Below are positions 53,101 through 61,591 of a stretch of 64,000 bases of DNA, piece by piece. Source of the stretch: Acanthornis magna (Eukaryota > Chordata > Aves > Passeriformes > Acanthizidae); NCBI GenBank assembly GCA_036785705.1, contig JAWUZG010000056.1, positions 7,875,001-7,939,000 of the forward strand, in the 5' to 3' direction. The translations under genes were made by a program, and so were the position numbers. Numbering within the stretch: the stretch's first letter is position 1; each line of letters begins with the position of its first letter. The notes beneath the pieces were generated by a model. That model did no database searches, had not been told where the DNA came from, and saw only the letters and a program-made list of their open reading frames with translations.

Positions 53101-56100
53101 AGGCATGCCCATGGTCAGGGCACAGGCAATTGCAAATATGAAAGCACAGGATTCACAGTGGGAAGAGCAAGGTTGTGCCTCCGCACTGGAGCTGGGGTGC
53201 TATATATGCATACCAAAGGCACTTGGCACAAATCAAGTCTGTAATATAGGGTGCACTAGCAGCTGTATCTTAAAAAGAGGCCTTTGTAGCAGGCCAGTGC
53301 AAACTTTAACTAGTATAATTGGATGGTTGTATCTAAACCCAAGAGCATGCCCAATGAAGAAGACATGATGTAGTTGCTGAAAAAAAGGGATTGGTTTTTC
53401 TCTATTTCCTGGCATAAGCACACACAGAGTTTTAAAGCCTGACTATCCTGTGCATTTTGTACAATCCTTTGGGCCATTCACTGGCTGTGGTATATATTGC
53501 CATTTGCTGCTTCCAGAAAAAAAAAAAAATCTCCATCTGTATCCTTACTAATACTGTTAATTGCAGGTTCTCTTTGTTTGTTTCATACAACCACAGCACT
53601 GGAGGATACGTACAAGATGTCGAATATGGCAACACGGCACAGCTTGGGGACTGCCATGGTAAGGCACAGTCACTGCTGCTCCTTTGTAATGTCTCACCAT
53701 AGTCTGTGGCCACACCTCACTGTGGATGTTAAATTTCTGATGAGCTTTTCAGTAACATGATGAACACATCACCTGGTGTTACTGTGAATGTTCACAAAGC
53801 TGAGCTTTTTAGTCCTGGGTGGCAGAGTTTTTGTCTTTCCTTCACCAGTTTGCAGCTATTTGGGGTCTACAGCAAAGTATTGAAGAATTTATTTTTTGTA
53901 ACCAGTGATATTTTAGTTTTTATTTTCCATTACTCAGGTTTGAGATCTTTTGCTTTCTTTTTGTTACTTTTTACTGATTACTTGTTCCTTTAATTCTTTT
54001 AGAAATTTTGCCTACTACAGCTACACCAGATTACAAAATATTTGGCGACCCAACATCTGGTTAGTTTTTTTTAATTTTTTTGAATTAATGACCTTTACTT
54101 TCCTTCAGTTCAGCATTTTCAGCCCTTTTTTCCTTCCTTTTGCACAGTTGGCAATCCTCCATTTTTGTGCTTTTACTCATGTTCCCACTGATGGTTAAAG
54201 ATAGTCAGACTCTTCTCACTCAGCACTTCACCCTGTGTAGCCGCATGTTAACAGCTCATTATTTATTGAGACATCTTTTATTAAAGAGCCTGATTAACAT
54301 AGATGACATCTTCACTGCACGAAGTCCACTAAGCTTTACTCTTGATCCCCAGCCATGCGTTTGTGAATGCCCCTCTTGGTCATCTCTGGTAGATGAATGG
54401 CAGAACTTCATCATCTTCCTCCTTACCTCTCCTTTTCTCTTTTCCTTCTTTCCCAGCAAGCTTTTTGCATAAATACACATTTTCTAAAATGTGTATTTCT
54501 TTATTTTTGAAATGCTTTAAGTAGTTTATGCTAATGGAAAAAAATTTAACATCACGAACTATGTAGCTGAATGAGAAATTGTGTAGACAAAAGTGGCTTA
54601 GAAATAAATGTTGTGCATTGTTGTCAGATGGACTTTTACATCCTTTTCTCCTCCAGTGATTTTTCTAATAATGTGTTCACCATCAGCCCCTGGTGTTCAG
54701 GGACACCCATTGCTCCTCTGTTGAACTCAAGAGCAGAACCTGTGTTGACTTCAACAGGAGCAAGACTAAGCCCTTATTTTCCAGTCTTTGCTTTTGGGAC
54801 TTGGGTCTTTGCTTTCAAACCAAGGGTACATTTCTGACTGACAAATAGGAAAATAATCTATTATATTTTAAATTTGTAAAAAGTGCAACAAGAACATTAT
54901 TTTGTGATTTGGTTTCTGACATTTTCACTTTTGTTACTTGACAAGAAGTAATGTTTGAGACAAATATTTTCCAGATCTATTTAGCCATACTGCAAGTTAG
55001 AGACTCAGGGAAACAAAACAAAACTGTGTCACATAGAAATGCTGCCTGGCTTTGTGAGTGTTTATCAACTGATTTTTCAAAGTGATATTTTATGACACAA
55101 CTACAACTGAACCTTATTTTCAAGTATTGAATGAGTGTAGTTTTGCAGTATATGTCTCAAGTCTGATCTTGAGCTGTAGACCTTCATGCATAAACCTACT
55201 GGGACAGTGAACACAAAATACTCAAGGGTGCAAATGAGACTGTGAATTGTAAACCCAGTTTGATGAGTTTCCTCCTCTGTGCACTTTCACGTAGGCTGTG
55301 GTGGGTCTGTTCAGCAAACATACTACAGAGGAGCCAGAATCTCTGCAGGATTGTTCCTTAGGAACCATTACAAATTATGGGTTAAAAACATTCCTTTTAT
55401 CCCCACCTGCAGAAATGGCTCATTCAGCAGTTCCTGGTATACCATAATAGCACTAATGGAGCTGATCTGGTTTCTCAGGCGTAACCTGTCATGAGTGTGT
55501 ATGGTTCCAAGTAACTTCTTTTTTTTTTTAAAGATGTTTAAAAGGCAGCCAAGTATGTTGTCTCCAGTGAAGAGTATAGCAATTAAGTAGACTAAGTTGT
55601 GATTTTCACCCCCACAGTTGCTTACTTTAACTTTTGCACTGCTTTCATGTTTGACTTCTCTGGCTTTTTGGCTAGTAGCTGTTGATGTGTAAATGTACTT
55701 TTTTCATACTTACAGTTTTGAAGTAATTGATTTTAATCAGCCATCTGTACTTCTGCAGAGTGTAGGGGGGGTCACATTTTGCTCTGAAATGTAACTCCCA
55801 TAAAATACTATGTCCAGCTATAGCTTAGATGTGCCATGAAACACATTAATAAAAATCTGTTTGCCACCACAGACATGGAGTTCTCCTCAGCTTCCATTAC
55901 CACAATGGCAAGTATCCCAGTTATATCACCTAAAGTGATTGGTTCCTGGAAACCTAAAGTGACTGGCTCTCGGAAATTTGTAGTTCAAGATGACCCAAAC
56001 ACTTCTGATTATTCTGATCCATTATCAGGTGTCCCAAAGGGTAAGGCCTTACCAGGGAATACATTGCAGCTGAATGGAAACCTGATAGTCTCAGCATTGT

Positions 56101-59100
56101 CTAAGGCTTAAATGTAACAGCCATGATTGTTGGACTCTATTTTACACTCATTTCCTGTGAACATGCAGACAGTGCAATCATGTTTTTCATACCTACTTAT
56201 CCCATGGACAAAGTGCTGCTTAGAGCTTATAATGGGAAACGCAGATAATAAGCTCAGCCTTTTAGTCCTGGAGTGTTCCAAAATTCTCATTGAAATCAAT
56301 GCAGTTCTGGATGCATTAAAAAAATTACCTTCAAGACCTATCTGCACCTCTGTTCATTGTTTTCAATCCAGTCTAGTTTGGCTTAGACTATTAGTGCCCA
56401 TGAATGGTTGCTTATGTTTGGAATTTTGTCATTTGGATTGGGGGTGGTGGCAAAACAGAACACAAAACAGAGCTCCATGACAGCTCCATGTATTAAATGG
56501 GGCATATCCCAAACATATGCCAGGAACATGTTTTTGAAGAACAAGTGCCAGAGAAAGAATGTGCTGAATTTTTATCCTTGGGATATGAGCATCAGTTTAG
56601 GGGTGATCTCGGTACATACTGAGACATTCAGAGGTTTTAAGCCAAGCACAAGAAGAAAGCTATTCTGCCTGTAGTTCATCTTTCTGTAGCCATTCTTTCA
56701 GCTCAGTGAACCTTTGATTAGGCTCTTACGGCAACAGAGACTTTAATTCAATAGGGCTATTACAGTCAACCACAGAATCCAGAAGCTTCCAATCCTATAA
56801 CCAAAGTTTAACGCAAGTCTCTATCAGTGCATAGCACAGCAAGGTGACAAGACATGTTTGCACGATTCTGTATTTACTGAAAAATCTCACCAGCCAAAAA
56901 CCATTGTGTTTTATTACCATTCACCAAAACATATCAGGTTTCCTATCAGCCATTATGGCCGTGCATTTGTCATTTTAATTTGTTGAAGTTATTTTCCGTT
57001 TTGCTTTGAGTTTGTATTATCATTTGCTCTTGGTTCTGAATCACATTTTGTGTCATAGCTATTAGTGAACTTTACTCATGTTTTCCTTCTGCTTCTGCAC
57101 AGTGCCATTAAAACCTGTAACCCTGAACATTAACAATATTCAAAGGCCTTGCCTCTAACAAAAAGTGGCTCTGTTCCTTCCCTCTTGCTCTTTCATTTTA
57201 ACATCTCTTGGGATAGCAACAGAATTACTTTCATTAAAAACTAACATTGTCTTAGCTGCAAGATGTCTGTGGTTGCTTTAAAAAATCTAAAAAAACCAAA
57301 GGGAGAGCTTGTTAATACCCAAATAAAAAATTAATCAAATATTCAATTTCTTGGTCTAAGCTAAAAGTTTCTAAATTTTAACATTCTCTAATAACTTAAC
57401 CTAAGTTGGTTTTATAATGTTATGCAAGTATTTATGTTTGTTATTGGTAAAAATAAAATAAAAATCAATGCTCTAACAGAATCACATTATCTTCAAACTG
57501 GTACATGTATAATAAGTGCAGGTGTGCCACTCCAGGGCTAGCAACCTGAGAGTGGAGTAGTTTACAAGTTTTCTACCATACTACATTAGCGTGGCTATAA
57601 CAATGCAGTATATTTGTTATACATTTTTACACATTTGCATAATCCTGTCTCTCCTTTGATACTGATTTATGAGTTGGGCAGGAAAGTGAGAGAGAAATCC
57701 ATCCATGAGTTATTAATTGCTGTCTGGCCCAGTAGGACCTTCTAACCTCAATTTTCCAGCAGAAATCATTAATGTTAATAACATAAGGCCCCTATTTGTG
57801 AGCCTTAAAGGAAATTTGGGGACAGGCTAAACAAAACATAATATAAGGAGAGAAGCTTCGACAAGCATTCCTCATTATCTAAGAAAATGGACAGTCTTCA
57901 TGTCAGTGCACACACAGTCTTTTCATAACTAAATTTTATAAAATTATTTGCATTCACCAGTGGTGTGGATTGCAGGATCCAACTGAGAGTTACACCAACA
58001 CCACAGCCAGAGCACTTACAAACACTTAGTAGATACTTCCCTGAGGAAGGCTTCCTTCTGAAATGTGTCAGTATGAAATACCTGTAGATTTACGATCTCC
58101 TGCCTGTCTTTTGCAGGTGTGAGGTGGGAAGTACAATCAGGAGAGTCCAACCAAATGGTACATATGAATGTCCTAATCACTTGTGTCTTTGCCGCTTTTG
58201 TCCTGGGAGCCTTTATTGCGGGAGTGGCCGTTTACTGTTACCGGGATATATTTGTACGGAAATCCAGAAAAATACACAAAGATGCAGAATCGGCTCAGTC
58301 CTGCACTGACTCCAGCGGGAGCTTTGCCAAACTGAACGGGCTGTTTGACAGTCCTGTTAAGGAGTATCAGCAGAACATTGATTCACCCAAACTGTACACA
58401 AACCTGCTGACCAGCAGAAAGGAGTTGCCTCCCAACGGTGACACCAAGTCCATGATGATGGACCACAGGGGACAGCCTCCAGAATTAGCTGCACTTCCCA
58501 CTCCTGAATCTACACCAGTTCTTCAACAAAAGACCCTGCAGGCTATGAAAAGTCAGTCGGACAAAGCGCATGGTAACCTCAATGCTTCACGAAAGGAAGC
58601 CCCACTAAAAAGCCCTCAGTTTTTCCCTTCCAGCCCTCCACCCCACTCTCCTCTAAGTCATGGACATATTCCTAGTGCTATTGTTCTTCCCAATGCTACC
58701 CATGACTACAATACATCTTTCTCAAATTCTAATGCGCACAAGGCAGACAAAAAGATGCAACATATTGATCATCCACTTACAAAATCATCCAGCAAAAGAG
58801 ACCACAGGAGATCTGTTGATTCCAGGAACACCCTGAATGATTTTCTGAAACACTTAAATGAAACTACTAATAATCCCAAAGCAATTATGGGAGATATTCA
58901 AGTGGCCCACCAGACCTTAATGCTGGATCCAATGGGCAATATGTCTGAGATCCCACCTAAGGTTCCCAACAGGGAGGCATCTTTATACTCTCCTCCATCG
59001 ACTCTTCCAAGAAACAGTCCCACAAAACGAGTGGACGTTCCCACCACTCCTGCGGTACCAATGACCTCTTTGGAAAGGCAGAGGGGTTATCACAAAAATT

Positions 59101-59420
59101 CTTCACAGAGGCACTCAATATCTGCCCTTCCTAAAAACTTAAACTCACCAAATGGTGTTTTGTTATCCAGACAGCCAAGTATTAATCGTGGGGGGTACAT
59201 GGCTCCCACAGCAGGCACAAAGATGGACTACATGCAAGGCACGCCTGTCAGCGTTCACCTCCAGCCTTCCTTGTCCAGGCAAAGCAGCTACACAAGCAAC
59301 GGCACCCTGCCTCGTACAGGAATAAAGAGGACACCCTCCCTAAAACCTGACGTGCCACCAAAACCCTCATTCGTCCCTCAGACAACGTCAGTCAGACCAC
59401 TGAACAAATACAGCTACTAG
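47057..59420 (+). CDS. SEMA6D: Semaphorin 6D, transmembrane guidance ligand (18 coding exons, gene-level entry)
   Basis: The spliced product is a class 6 semaphorin, a cell-surface ligand for plexin-A receptors in axon guidance, heart morphogenesis and immune cells. Its cytoplasmic tail is reported to signal in reverse through Abl and Mena (family knowledge). Joining 47057-47165, 47538-47649, 48249-48309, 48421-48483, 48570-48671, 48892-48982, 49261-49380, 49844-49932, 50679-50896, 50998-51129, 51326-51481, 51563-51736, 52452-52592, 52695-52772, 53567-53658, 54003-54059, 55873-56040 and 58117-59420 gives 3,267 bases, or 1,088 residues plus TAG. Order: signal peptide 1-20 (cut after CRA), sema domain about 27-512, PSI domain about 513-562 with SRDPYCGW, stalk to about 672, transmembrane helix 673-696, cytoplasmic tail 697-1088. 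N-glycosylation sequons lie at N51, N283, N435, N461 and N557. Every junction keeps GT/AG and frame. Human SEMA6D is about 1,073 residues in its longest form (from memory). Gene identity is near certain; exon edges are hand-called. Confidence 0.96.
47166..47537 (+). other. SEMA6D: SEMA6D intron 1 (between coding exons)
   Basis: 372 bases of AT-rich sequence, GTGAGT donor, CTTGCAG acceptor. Nothing else was seen. Confidence 0.8.
47538..47649 (+). CDS. SEMA6D: SEMA6D coding exon 2: sema domain start
   Basis: The acceptor TTACTTGCAG and the donor GTAATT flank 112 bases encoding [18 protein letters not shown] and the following [15 protein letters not shown] block of the first sema blade. It contains sequon N51 (NES). 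The match to the SEMA6D family is nearly residue for residue. Confidence 0.95.
47650..48248 (+). other. SEMA6D: SEMA6D intron 2
   Basis: 599 bases with no exon, repeat or regulatory motif that I can support. Confidence 0.75.
48249..48309 (+). CDS. SEMA6D: SEMA6D coding exon 3: sema domain
   Basis: 61 bases encode [20 protein letters not shown], following the GDxVYxVNL theme of sema domains. Donor GTGAGT. The exon ends in phase 0 at residue 94. The AG acceptor (GCAAACAG) has a weak pyrimidine tract. Confidence 0.92.
48421..48483 (+). CDS. SEMA6D: SEMA6D coding exon 4: sema domain
   Basis: 63 bases (21 codons, phase 0 on both sides) encode [21 protein letters not shown] with one of the conserved sema cysteines. 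The flanking introns are very short (111 and 86 bases). Donor GTAAGT. Confidence 0.93.
48570..48671 (+). CDS. SEMA6D: SEMA6D coding exon 5: sema domain
   Basis: 102 bases encode [20 protein letters not shown] and [14 protein letters not shown]. This is the signature ECxNF and CGTNAFxPxC region of the sema fold, with its conserved disulphide cysteines. Phase 0 on both sides, donor GTAAGA. Confidence 0.96.
48892..48982 (+). CDS. SEMA6D: SEMA6D coding exon 6: sema domain
   Basis: 91 bases encode [20 protein letters not shown] and then [10 protein letters not shown]. The sequence matches the sema G-x-ARCPFDP region. Acceptor TTCTTCTCTAG, donor GTAAGA, ending in phase 1. Confidence 0.95.
49261..49380 (+). 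CDS. SEMA6D: SEMA6D coding exon 7: sema domain
   Basis: 120 bases encode [20 protein letters not shown] followed by [20 protein letters not shown]. These are canonical sema blade sequences (YSxTVADFxxxDxxIYRS). Acceptor TTCTGTTTTAG, donor GTAATT, phase 1 on both sides. Confidence 0.96.
49381..49843 (+). other. SEMA6D: SEMA6D intron 7
   Basis: 463 bases, nothing recognised beyond the splice sites. Confidence 0.75.
49844..49932 (+). CDS. SEMA6D: SEMA6D coding exon 8: sema domain
   Basis: 89 bases encode [20 protein letters not shown] then [10 protein letters not shown]. The YVYFFFRE stretch is a conserved sema strand. Donor GTCAGT, ending in phase 0 at residue 249. Confidence 0.96.
49933..50678 (+). 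other. SEMA6D: SEMA6D intron 8
   Basis: 746 bases ending in a long pyrimidine tract (CTTTTTCTTTCTTTTTTGCCC) and CACAG. No exon was recognised. Confidence 0.75.
50679..50896 (+). CDS. SEMA6D: SEMA6D coding exon 9: sema domain core
   Basis: 218 bases encode [20 protein letters not shown], then [19 protein letters not shown] (sequon N283), [12 protein letters not shown] and [10 protein letters not shown]. The RVARxCKND(M)GG and [12 protein letters not shown] motifs are diagnostic of semaphorins. Acceptor GCCCTTCACAG after a T-rich tract, donor GTGAGC. Confidence 0.97.
50998..51129 (+). CDS. SEMA6D: SEMA6D coding exon 10: sema domain
   Basis: 132 bases encode [20 protein letters not shown], then [20 protein letters not shown]. 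The SAVCxFxMxDIExVFxGxFKEQ block is a family signature. Preceded by a 101-base intron; donor GTAAAA. Confidence 0.96.
51326..51481 (+). CDS. SEMA6D: SEMA6D coding exon 11: sema domain
   Basis: 156 bases encode [20 protein letters not shown], then [18 protein letters not shown] and [10 protein letters not shown]. The exon ends in phase 2 at AG/GTACGA, a donor with poor consensus at +4 and +6. The next intron is only 81 bases and is open in frame (see findings). Confidence 0.94.
51482..51562 (+). other. SEMA6D: 81-base in-frame mini-intron 11
   Basis: AG/GTACGA to TGCTAG, with a near-ideal branch site TGCTAAC about 23 bases before the acceptor. The length is 27 codons and no stop occurs in the reading frame of exons 11-12. 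The normal splice gives the conserved RVRYRLTA junction, so this is an intron in the main product. Retention would insert 27 residues with a basic KRKTRK cluster. Confidence 0.85.
51563..51736 (+). CDS. SEMA6D: SEMA6D coding exon 12: sema domain; read-through stops after Lys476
   Basis: 174 bases encode [20 protein letters not shown], then [20 protein letters not shown] and [17 protein letters not shown], with sequons N435 and N461. The exon ends in phase 2 at GCAAA/GTGAGT. If the donor is not used, the frame reads AAG TGA and ends after Lys476. That length matches the short, membrane-free SEMA6D form I recall from human. The intron behind it contains an AATAAA. Confidence 0.95.
51966..51993. 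repeat. Perfect 12-bp hairpin in intron 12
   Basis: Arm AAATACTTCTGA (51,966-51,977), loop AACG, arm TCAGAAGTATTT (51,982-51,993), without a mismatch. It lies 12 bases upstream of the intronic AATAAA. Confidence 0.9.
52006..52011 (+). terminator. SEMA6D: Candidate intronic poly(A) signal for a short SEMA6D isoform
   Basis: AATAAA lies 270 bases after the exon 12 donor, followed by GATCTGTGCTTATCTTGAGG, which has moderate GT content. It sits between two hairpins. Function is inferred; AATAAA alone is common in AT-rich introns. Confidence 0.4.
52032..52049. repeat. Perfect 8-bp hairpin downstream of intronic AATAAA
   Basis: GGTTGCTC AA GAGCAACC, a perfect inverted repeat separated by two bases. 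It ends at CCAAT and lies 20 bases downstream of the AATAAA. Confidence 0.9.
52452..52592 (+). CDS. SEMA6D: SEMA6D coding exon 13: end of sema domain and start of PSI domain
   Basis: 141 bases encode [20 protein letters not shown], then [20 protein letters not shown] and RHGSCKK. The last blade ends at VVRIPLSRC and the PSI cysteines start there. Donor AAAAA/GTATGG is weak. The following 102-base intron has no stop in frame. Confidence 0.94.
52593..52694 (+). other. SEMA6D: 102-base in-frame mini-intron 13
   Basis: AAAAA/GTATGG to CTCTTGCAAG, 34 codons with no in-frame stop. Splicing gives the conserved [17 protein letters not shown] of the PSI domain. Retention would insert two additional cysteines (CISW and KKCM contexts) between PSI cysteines. 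Confidence 0.85.
52695..52772 (+). CDS. SEMA6D: SEMA6D coding exon 14: PSI domain
   Basis: 78 bases encode [20 protein letters not shown] then [16 protein letters not shown] is the semaphorin PSI hallmark. Acceptor TTTTTCTCTTGCAAG; donor GTAAGT after the first two bases of a Leu codon, so read-through would give CTG TAA and stop at residue 549. Confidence 0.95.
52773..53566 (+). other. SEMA6D: SEMA6D intron 14
   Basis: 794 bases including a 13-A run just before 53,530. The acceptor region shows a branch-site-like TACTAATAC about 20 bases before the AG, an unusually good match to the branch consensus. Confidence 0.75.
53567..53658 (+). CDS. SEMA6D: SEMA6D coding exon 15: stalk, with alternative acceptor
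   Basis: 92 bases in the long form encode [20 protein letters not shown] and [11 protein letters not shown] second AG (CAACCACAG) ends at 53,596. Using it starts the exon at 53,597 and removes exactly ten residues including the NHS sequon, going straight from MLT into GGYVQD. Mammalian SEMA6D has the same kind of short in-frame insertion at this point (from memory, 13 residues ending in NHS). Donor GTAAGG. Confidence 0.9.
53659..54002 (+). other. SEMA6D: SEMA6D intron 15
   Basis: 344 bases with a T-rich 3' half and TTCTTTTAG acceptor. Nothing else was seen. Confidence 0.75.
54003..54059 (+). CDS. SEMA6D: SEMA6D coding exon 16: 19-codon cassette in the stalk
   Basis: 57 bases, phase 1 on both sides, encode [19 protein letters not shown], aligning with the alternatively included 19-residue segment of mammalian SEMA6D. 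The donor GTTAGT is suboptimal and followed by a T-rich stretch, which fits optional inclusion. Thr/Pro-rich, likely O-glycosylated stalk. Confidence 0.9.
54060..55872 (+). other. SEMA6D: SEMA6D intron 16
   Basis: 1.8 kb between the two stalk cassette exons. No additional exon is recognisable. It contains a degenerate stretch at about 54,725-54,775 (GTTGACTTCAACAGGAGCA) resembling a dispersed amniote motif, and otherwise AT-rich unique sequence. Confidence 0.7.
55873..56040 (+). CDS. SEMA6D: SEMA6D coding exon 17: 56-codon cassette in the stalk
   Basis: 168 bases, phase 1 on both sides, encode [20 protein letters not shown], then a K/P/S-rich stretch and [19 protein letters not shown]. The length equals the 56-residue optional segment of the longest mammalian isoform (from memory). 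Acceptor CCACCACAG is weak; donor GTAAGG. Large introns (1.8 and 2.1 kb) flank it, consistent with a cassette exon. Confidence 0.92.
56041..58116 (+). other. SEMA6D: SEMA6D intron 17
   Basis: 2.1 kb between the 56-codon cassette and the transmembrane exon. Read-through from exon 17 stays open for 22 further residues and stops at 56,109, before any membrane helix. An AATAAA occurs at about 57,452. No exon was recognised inside. Confidence 0.7.
58117..59420 (+). CDS. SEMA6D: SEMA6D coding exon 18: transmembrane helix and whole cytoplasmic tail
   Basis: A 1,304-base terminal coding exon after TGTCTTTTGCAG. It starts with [17 protein letters not shown], then the helix [20 protein letters not shown] (residues 673 on) and the stop-transfer run [13 protein letters not shown]. 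The 392-residue tail has proline-rich SH3/EVH1-type segments: [13 protein letters not shown] near 821-833, [16 protein letters not shown], and a C-terminal PPKPSFVPQ region ending NKYSY. It is rich in Ser/Thr-Pro sites. Nothing is truncated; TAG at 59,418. Confidence 0.97.
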
Positions 59421-60015
59421 GACATGTCTGTGCTAAAATGAGTGTGGCATTGACCTGTACAGGTTGTGAGATGATGATGTGGTAGACACATAAGACAGAG
59501 ACTTGCTCATTGTTAAGGAGAACAAAGTGGCCAAAGAAACTGTCTTTACTTGAGCAACATCTATGTCTTGCCACGTAGCTGTAGCAAGAGTTCGTGTACT
59601 TGCTACAAGCAAACACAAGAAAAACAAAGGAAAGTGCTGGTCATTACATTTCTTTTGTTTGGAGCTAAGGAGACATGTAGCACAATGGGGTGGGGGCTAC
59701 GTTACTGTTCTAAATAGCTAAAAAACAGTTGTTGGGAAAAAATCGGTGAGCAAATACTTGAAAAATGGGTTCCATTTTAGACTGCCATTAAGTGTGGTCA
59801 TTCCCATTAAATGTGAACGTTTTACTATGTATGCATTCACCTTGCCTCTTGCACAAATGTCAGAAAATGGTAATGTCTCAATGAATAGCTGGGTTAATAA
59901 TCAATTTGCTGGAATTAAGTCTCTGGCCCAACTGTAGCATTATTATTTTTTTCTCTCCATGTGTGTGGCATTTTGTTTTTGCCACAGATAAAGCTGTGCG
60001 TGTGTGTGGATGTGT

Positions 60016-60032
60016 GTGTGTACTGTACACAC
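60016..60032. repeat. TG/CA hairpin in the SEMA6D 3' UTR
   Basis: GTGTGTA, loop CTG, TACACAC at the end of a short TG-rich microsatellite (from about 59,996). It would form a 7-bp RNA stem. Confidence 0.7.
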
Positions 60033-60358
60033 TAGGATGTACTTAGATTCCCATTGCATCTTTTATGCTATGGAATTGTTTACATTGAGCATGACTGAAC
60101 AAACAGATGACTCTGCCTTCTGCAGCCCGCTGGGTTCAGCTTGGAGCCAGCTAAGGATGAACTGTGCATCTCTGACAGCTTTCTGAGGGGAACGCCTGGA
60201 TGAAACAGTCACCCAGTCAAAGAGTGCAGATATGTTTAATTCTTCATAACTCTGTTATGCTGCTATTGATTCAGAGCTGTGCATTTCAAATCTCATGTTT
60301 TGGGCTGGAACGGGGGAGTTTTACTGTGTTTCCACAGTGCCTCCATCCAATACCTGGC

Positions 60359-60367
60359 CACTGTGAA
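60359..60367 (+). promoter_or_regulatory. Overlapping miR-128/miR-27 seed match in 3' UTR
   Basis: CACTGTGAA contains CACTGTGA (8-mer match to miR-128) and ACTGTGAA (8-mer match to miR-27). Both families are conserved in birds and miR-128 is neuronal. This is a sequence match only. Confidence 0.3.
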
Positions 60368-60494
60368 CTTGAGCCCCTGTACTTCTCATTGAGGGCAGCT
60401 AATAGTCAGTTCACTTGGCAAACGCCTGTGTAACTGGAGAAGGTCACGTTTTTGTTGCATTTAATAACGCCCTACACACTGATAGACTCTCGTC

Positions 60495-60500
60495 AATAAA
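60495..60500 (+). terminator. SEMA6D: Alternative proximal poly(A) signal
   Basis: AATAAA in CGTCAATAAAAAAGGAG, about 1.1 kb after the stop. Use of it would keep the candidate miR-27/miR-128 site at 60,359 but drop the miR-124-type site at 60,671 and both Pumilio elements. Confidence 0.3.
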
Positions 60501-60629
60501 AAAGGAGAAACATTAATTGGCCTGGCAGAAGCAGTCTGTGAAAACTCAACAGTAGTGCAATCAATTTGTTTTTGTTGTGTAAAGTAAGGTTTGTTTTTTT
60601 CCAAAGTCATGCAGGTAATGACAATATTC

Positions 60630-60637
60630 TGTAAATA
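60630..60637 (+). promoter_or_regulatory. Pumilio response element UGUAAAUA
   Basis: TGTAAATA fits the UGUANAUA consensus of Pumilio proteins. A second copy is at 61,742-61,749, just upstream of the distal poly(A) signal. Confidence 0.35.
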
Positions 60638-60670
60638 TTATGTGTGAGTTTACCTGAATCTGTGCATTTT

Positions 60671-60678
60671 GTGCCTTA
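60671..60678 (+). promoter_or_regulatory. miR-124 8-mer seed match in 3' UTR
   Basis: GTGCCTTA is the full 8-mer complement of the miR-124 seed, in AT-rich UTR context 35 bases after a Pumilio-type element. A neuronal miRNA site in a guidance gene is plausible but unproven. Confidence 0.35.
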
Positions 60679-60783
60679 TTCATGCAAATGATAAAAGTAC
60701 TAAAAAAAAATTAAATCTGTCAAGTGTTCTCACTATAGCACATATCTCCGGAGTGCCAGTTGTAAAACCTCTCAACAGCACCC

Positions 60784-60801
60784 AAAAAAAAAAAAAAAAA
60801 A
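60784..60801. repeat. 18-base poly(A) run in the 3' UTR
   Basis: A genomic A run inside the UTR; a likely internal-priming site in oligo-dT cDNA and not a true transcript end. Confidence 0.9.
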
Positions 60802-61585
60802 GATAAAATGCAAGAATAATTAATGGTAACTAAAGGCAGCCTACAATCCAAGAAGACAGCAGCATTAAATCACCTTACCATGATAAACATTCCACTCCAG
60901 CTCTCTGAAGGATCAAACAGTTATAATGTGAAATCAAATGAGGTTTCTAGGGTAATGGAACACCTGCTAAAGTTGTGTAAGCTATTTAGTAGGGTTTACA
61001 GTATCCACTTGCAGCTGATGTTCAACACAGATGGCTATTTTAGCTTGCAAACTACACACTACCACATTGTTTATTGAACATAACTATAGAAATAACCATG
61101 GCAGAGGAATATTCATGAATTAGTGGGACAAATAACTGCAATGGGTTTCAGAGACGGTGGAGATTTATATTATGTGTTCAAAGGGGAGAAGAGGTTAGTC
61201 ACTAAAAACTGGATCTCTGTTACAGAACAAAGAATAAAGGATAGAAGTAGTCATTTTTTTCTTGTAAGGCTGTAAGGGACATTTATTTCCTGAGACCTCT
61301 GGATCCAAAAATCAATGATCTTTCTTCCTAAACACTTCTGTCTTGCAACTAAAACACTACACATTAATAACTATTAAAATGTACTCAGTTGTCAAAAGAC
61401 ACAAACTGATCCGAATTCACTTTACAAATATTAATACAGACTTGTGTGACCCGGAAGATAAATGTATGTGAACCCTGATAACCTCCTGTAACATTGTGCT
61501 GCCTTGTAGATGGTAATGTGAGTTCTCTCAGTATTTATGTTGAAATTTCTAACATTCAACCTAGTCCTTATTCTGTTAATTTAAT

Positions 61586-61591
61586 AATAAA
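61586..61591 (+). terminator. SEMA6D: Alternative poly(A) signal
   Basis: AATAAA within TTAATAATAAAAGATG, about 200 bases before the distal signal. Its downstream element is less clearly GT-rich, so it is a secondary candidate. Confidence 0.35.

Noticed and set aside
55836..56111. Separate small 91-codon gene
   Set aside because: It is exon 17 plus flanking intron in frame.
58119..59420. Stand-alone 433-residue membrane protein starting at 58,119
   Set aside because: It begins with GTG within a spliced codon context; it is the last SEMA6D exon, not a separate gene.
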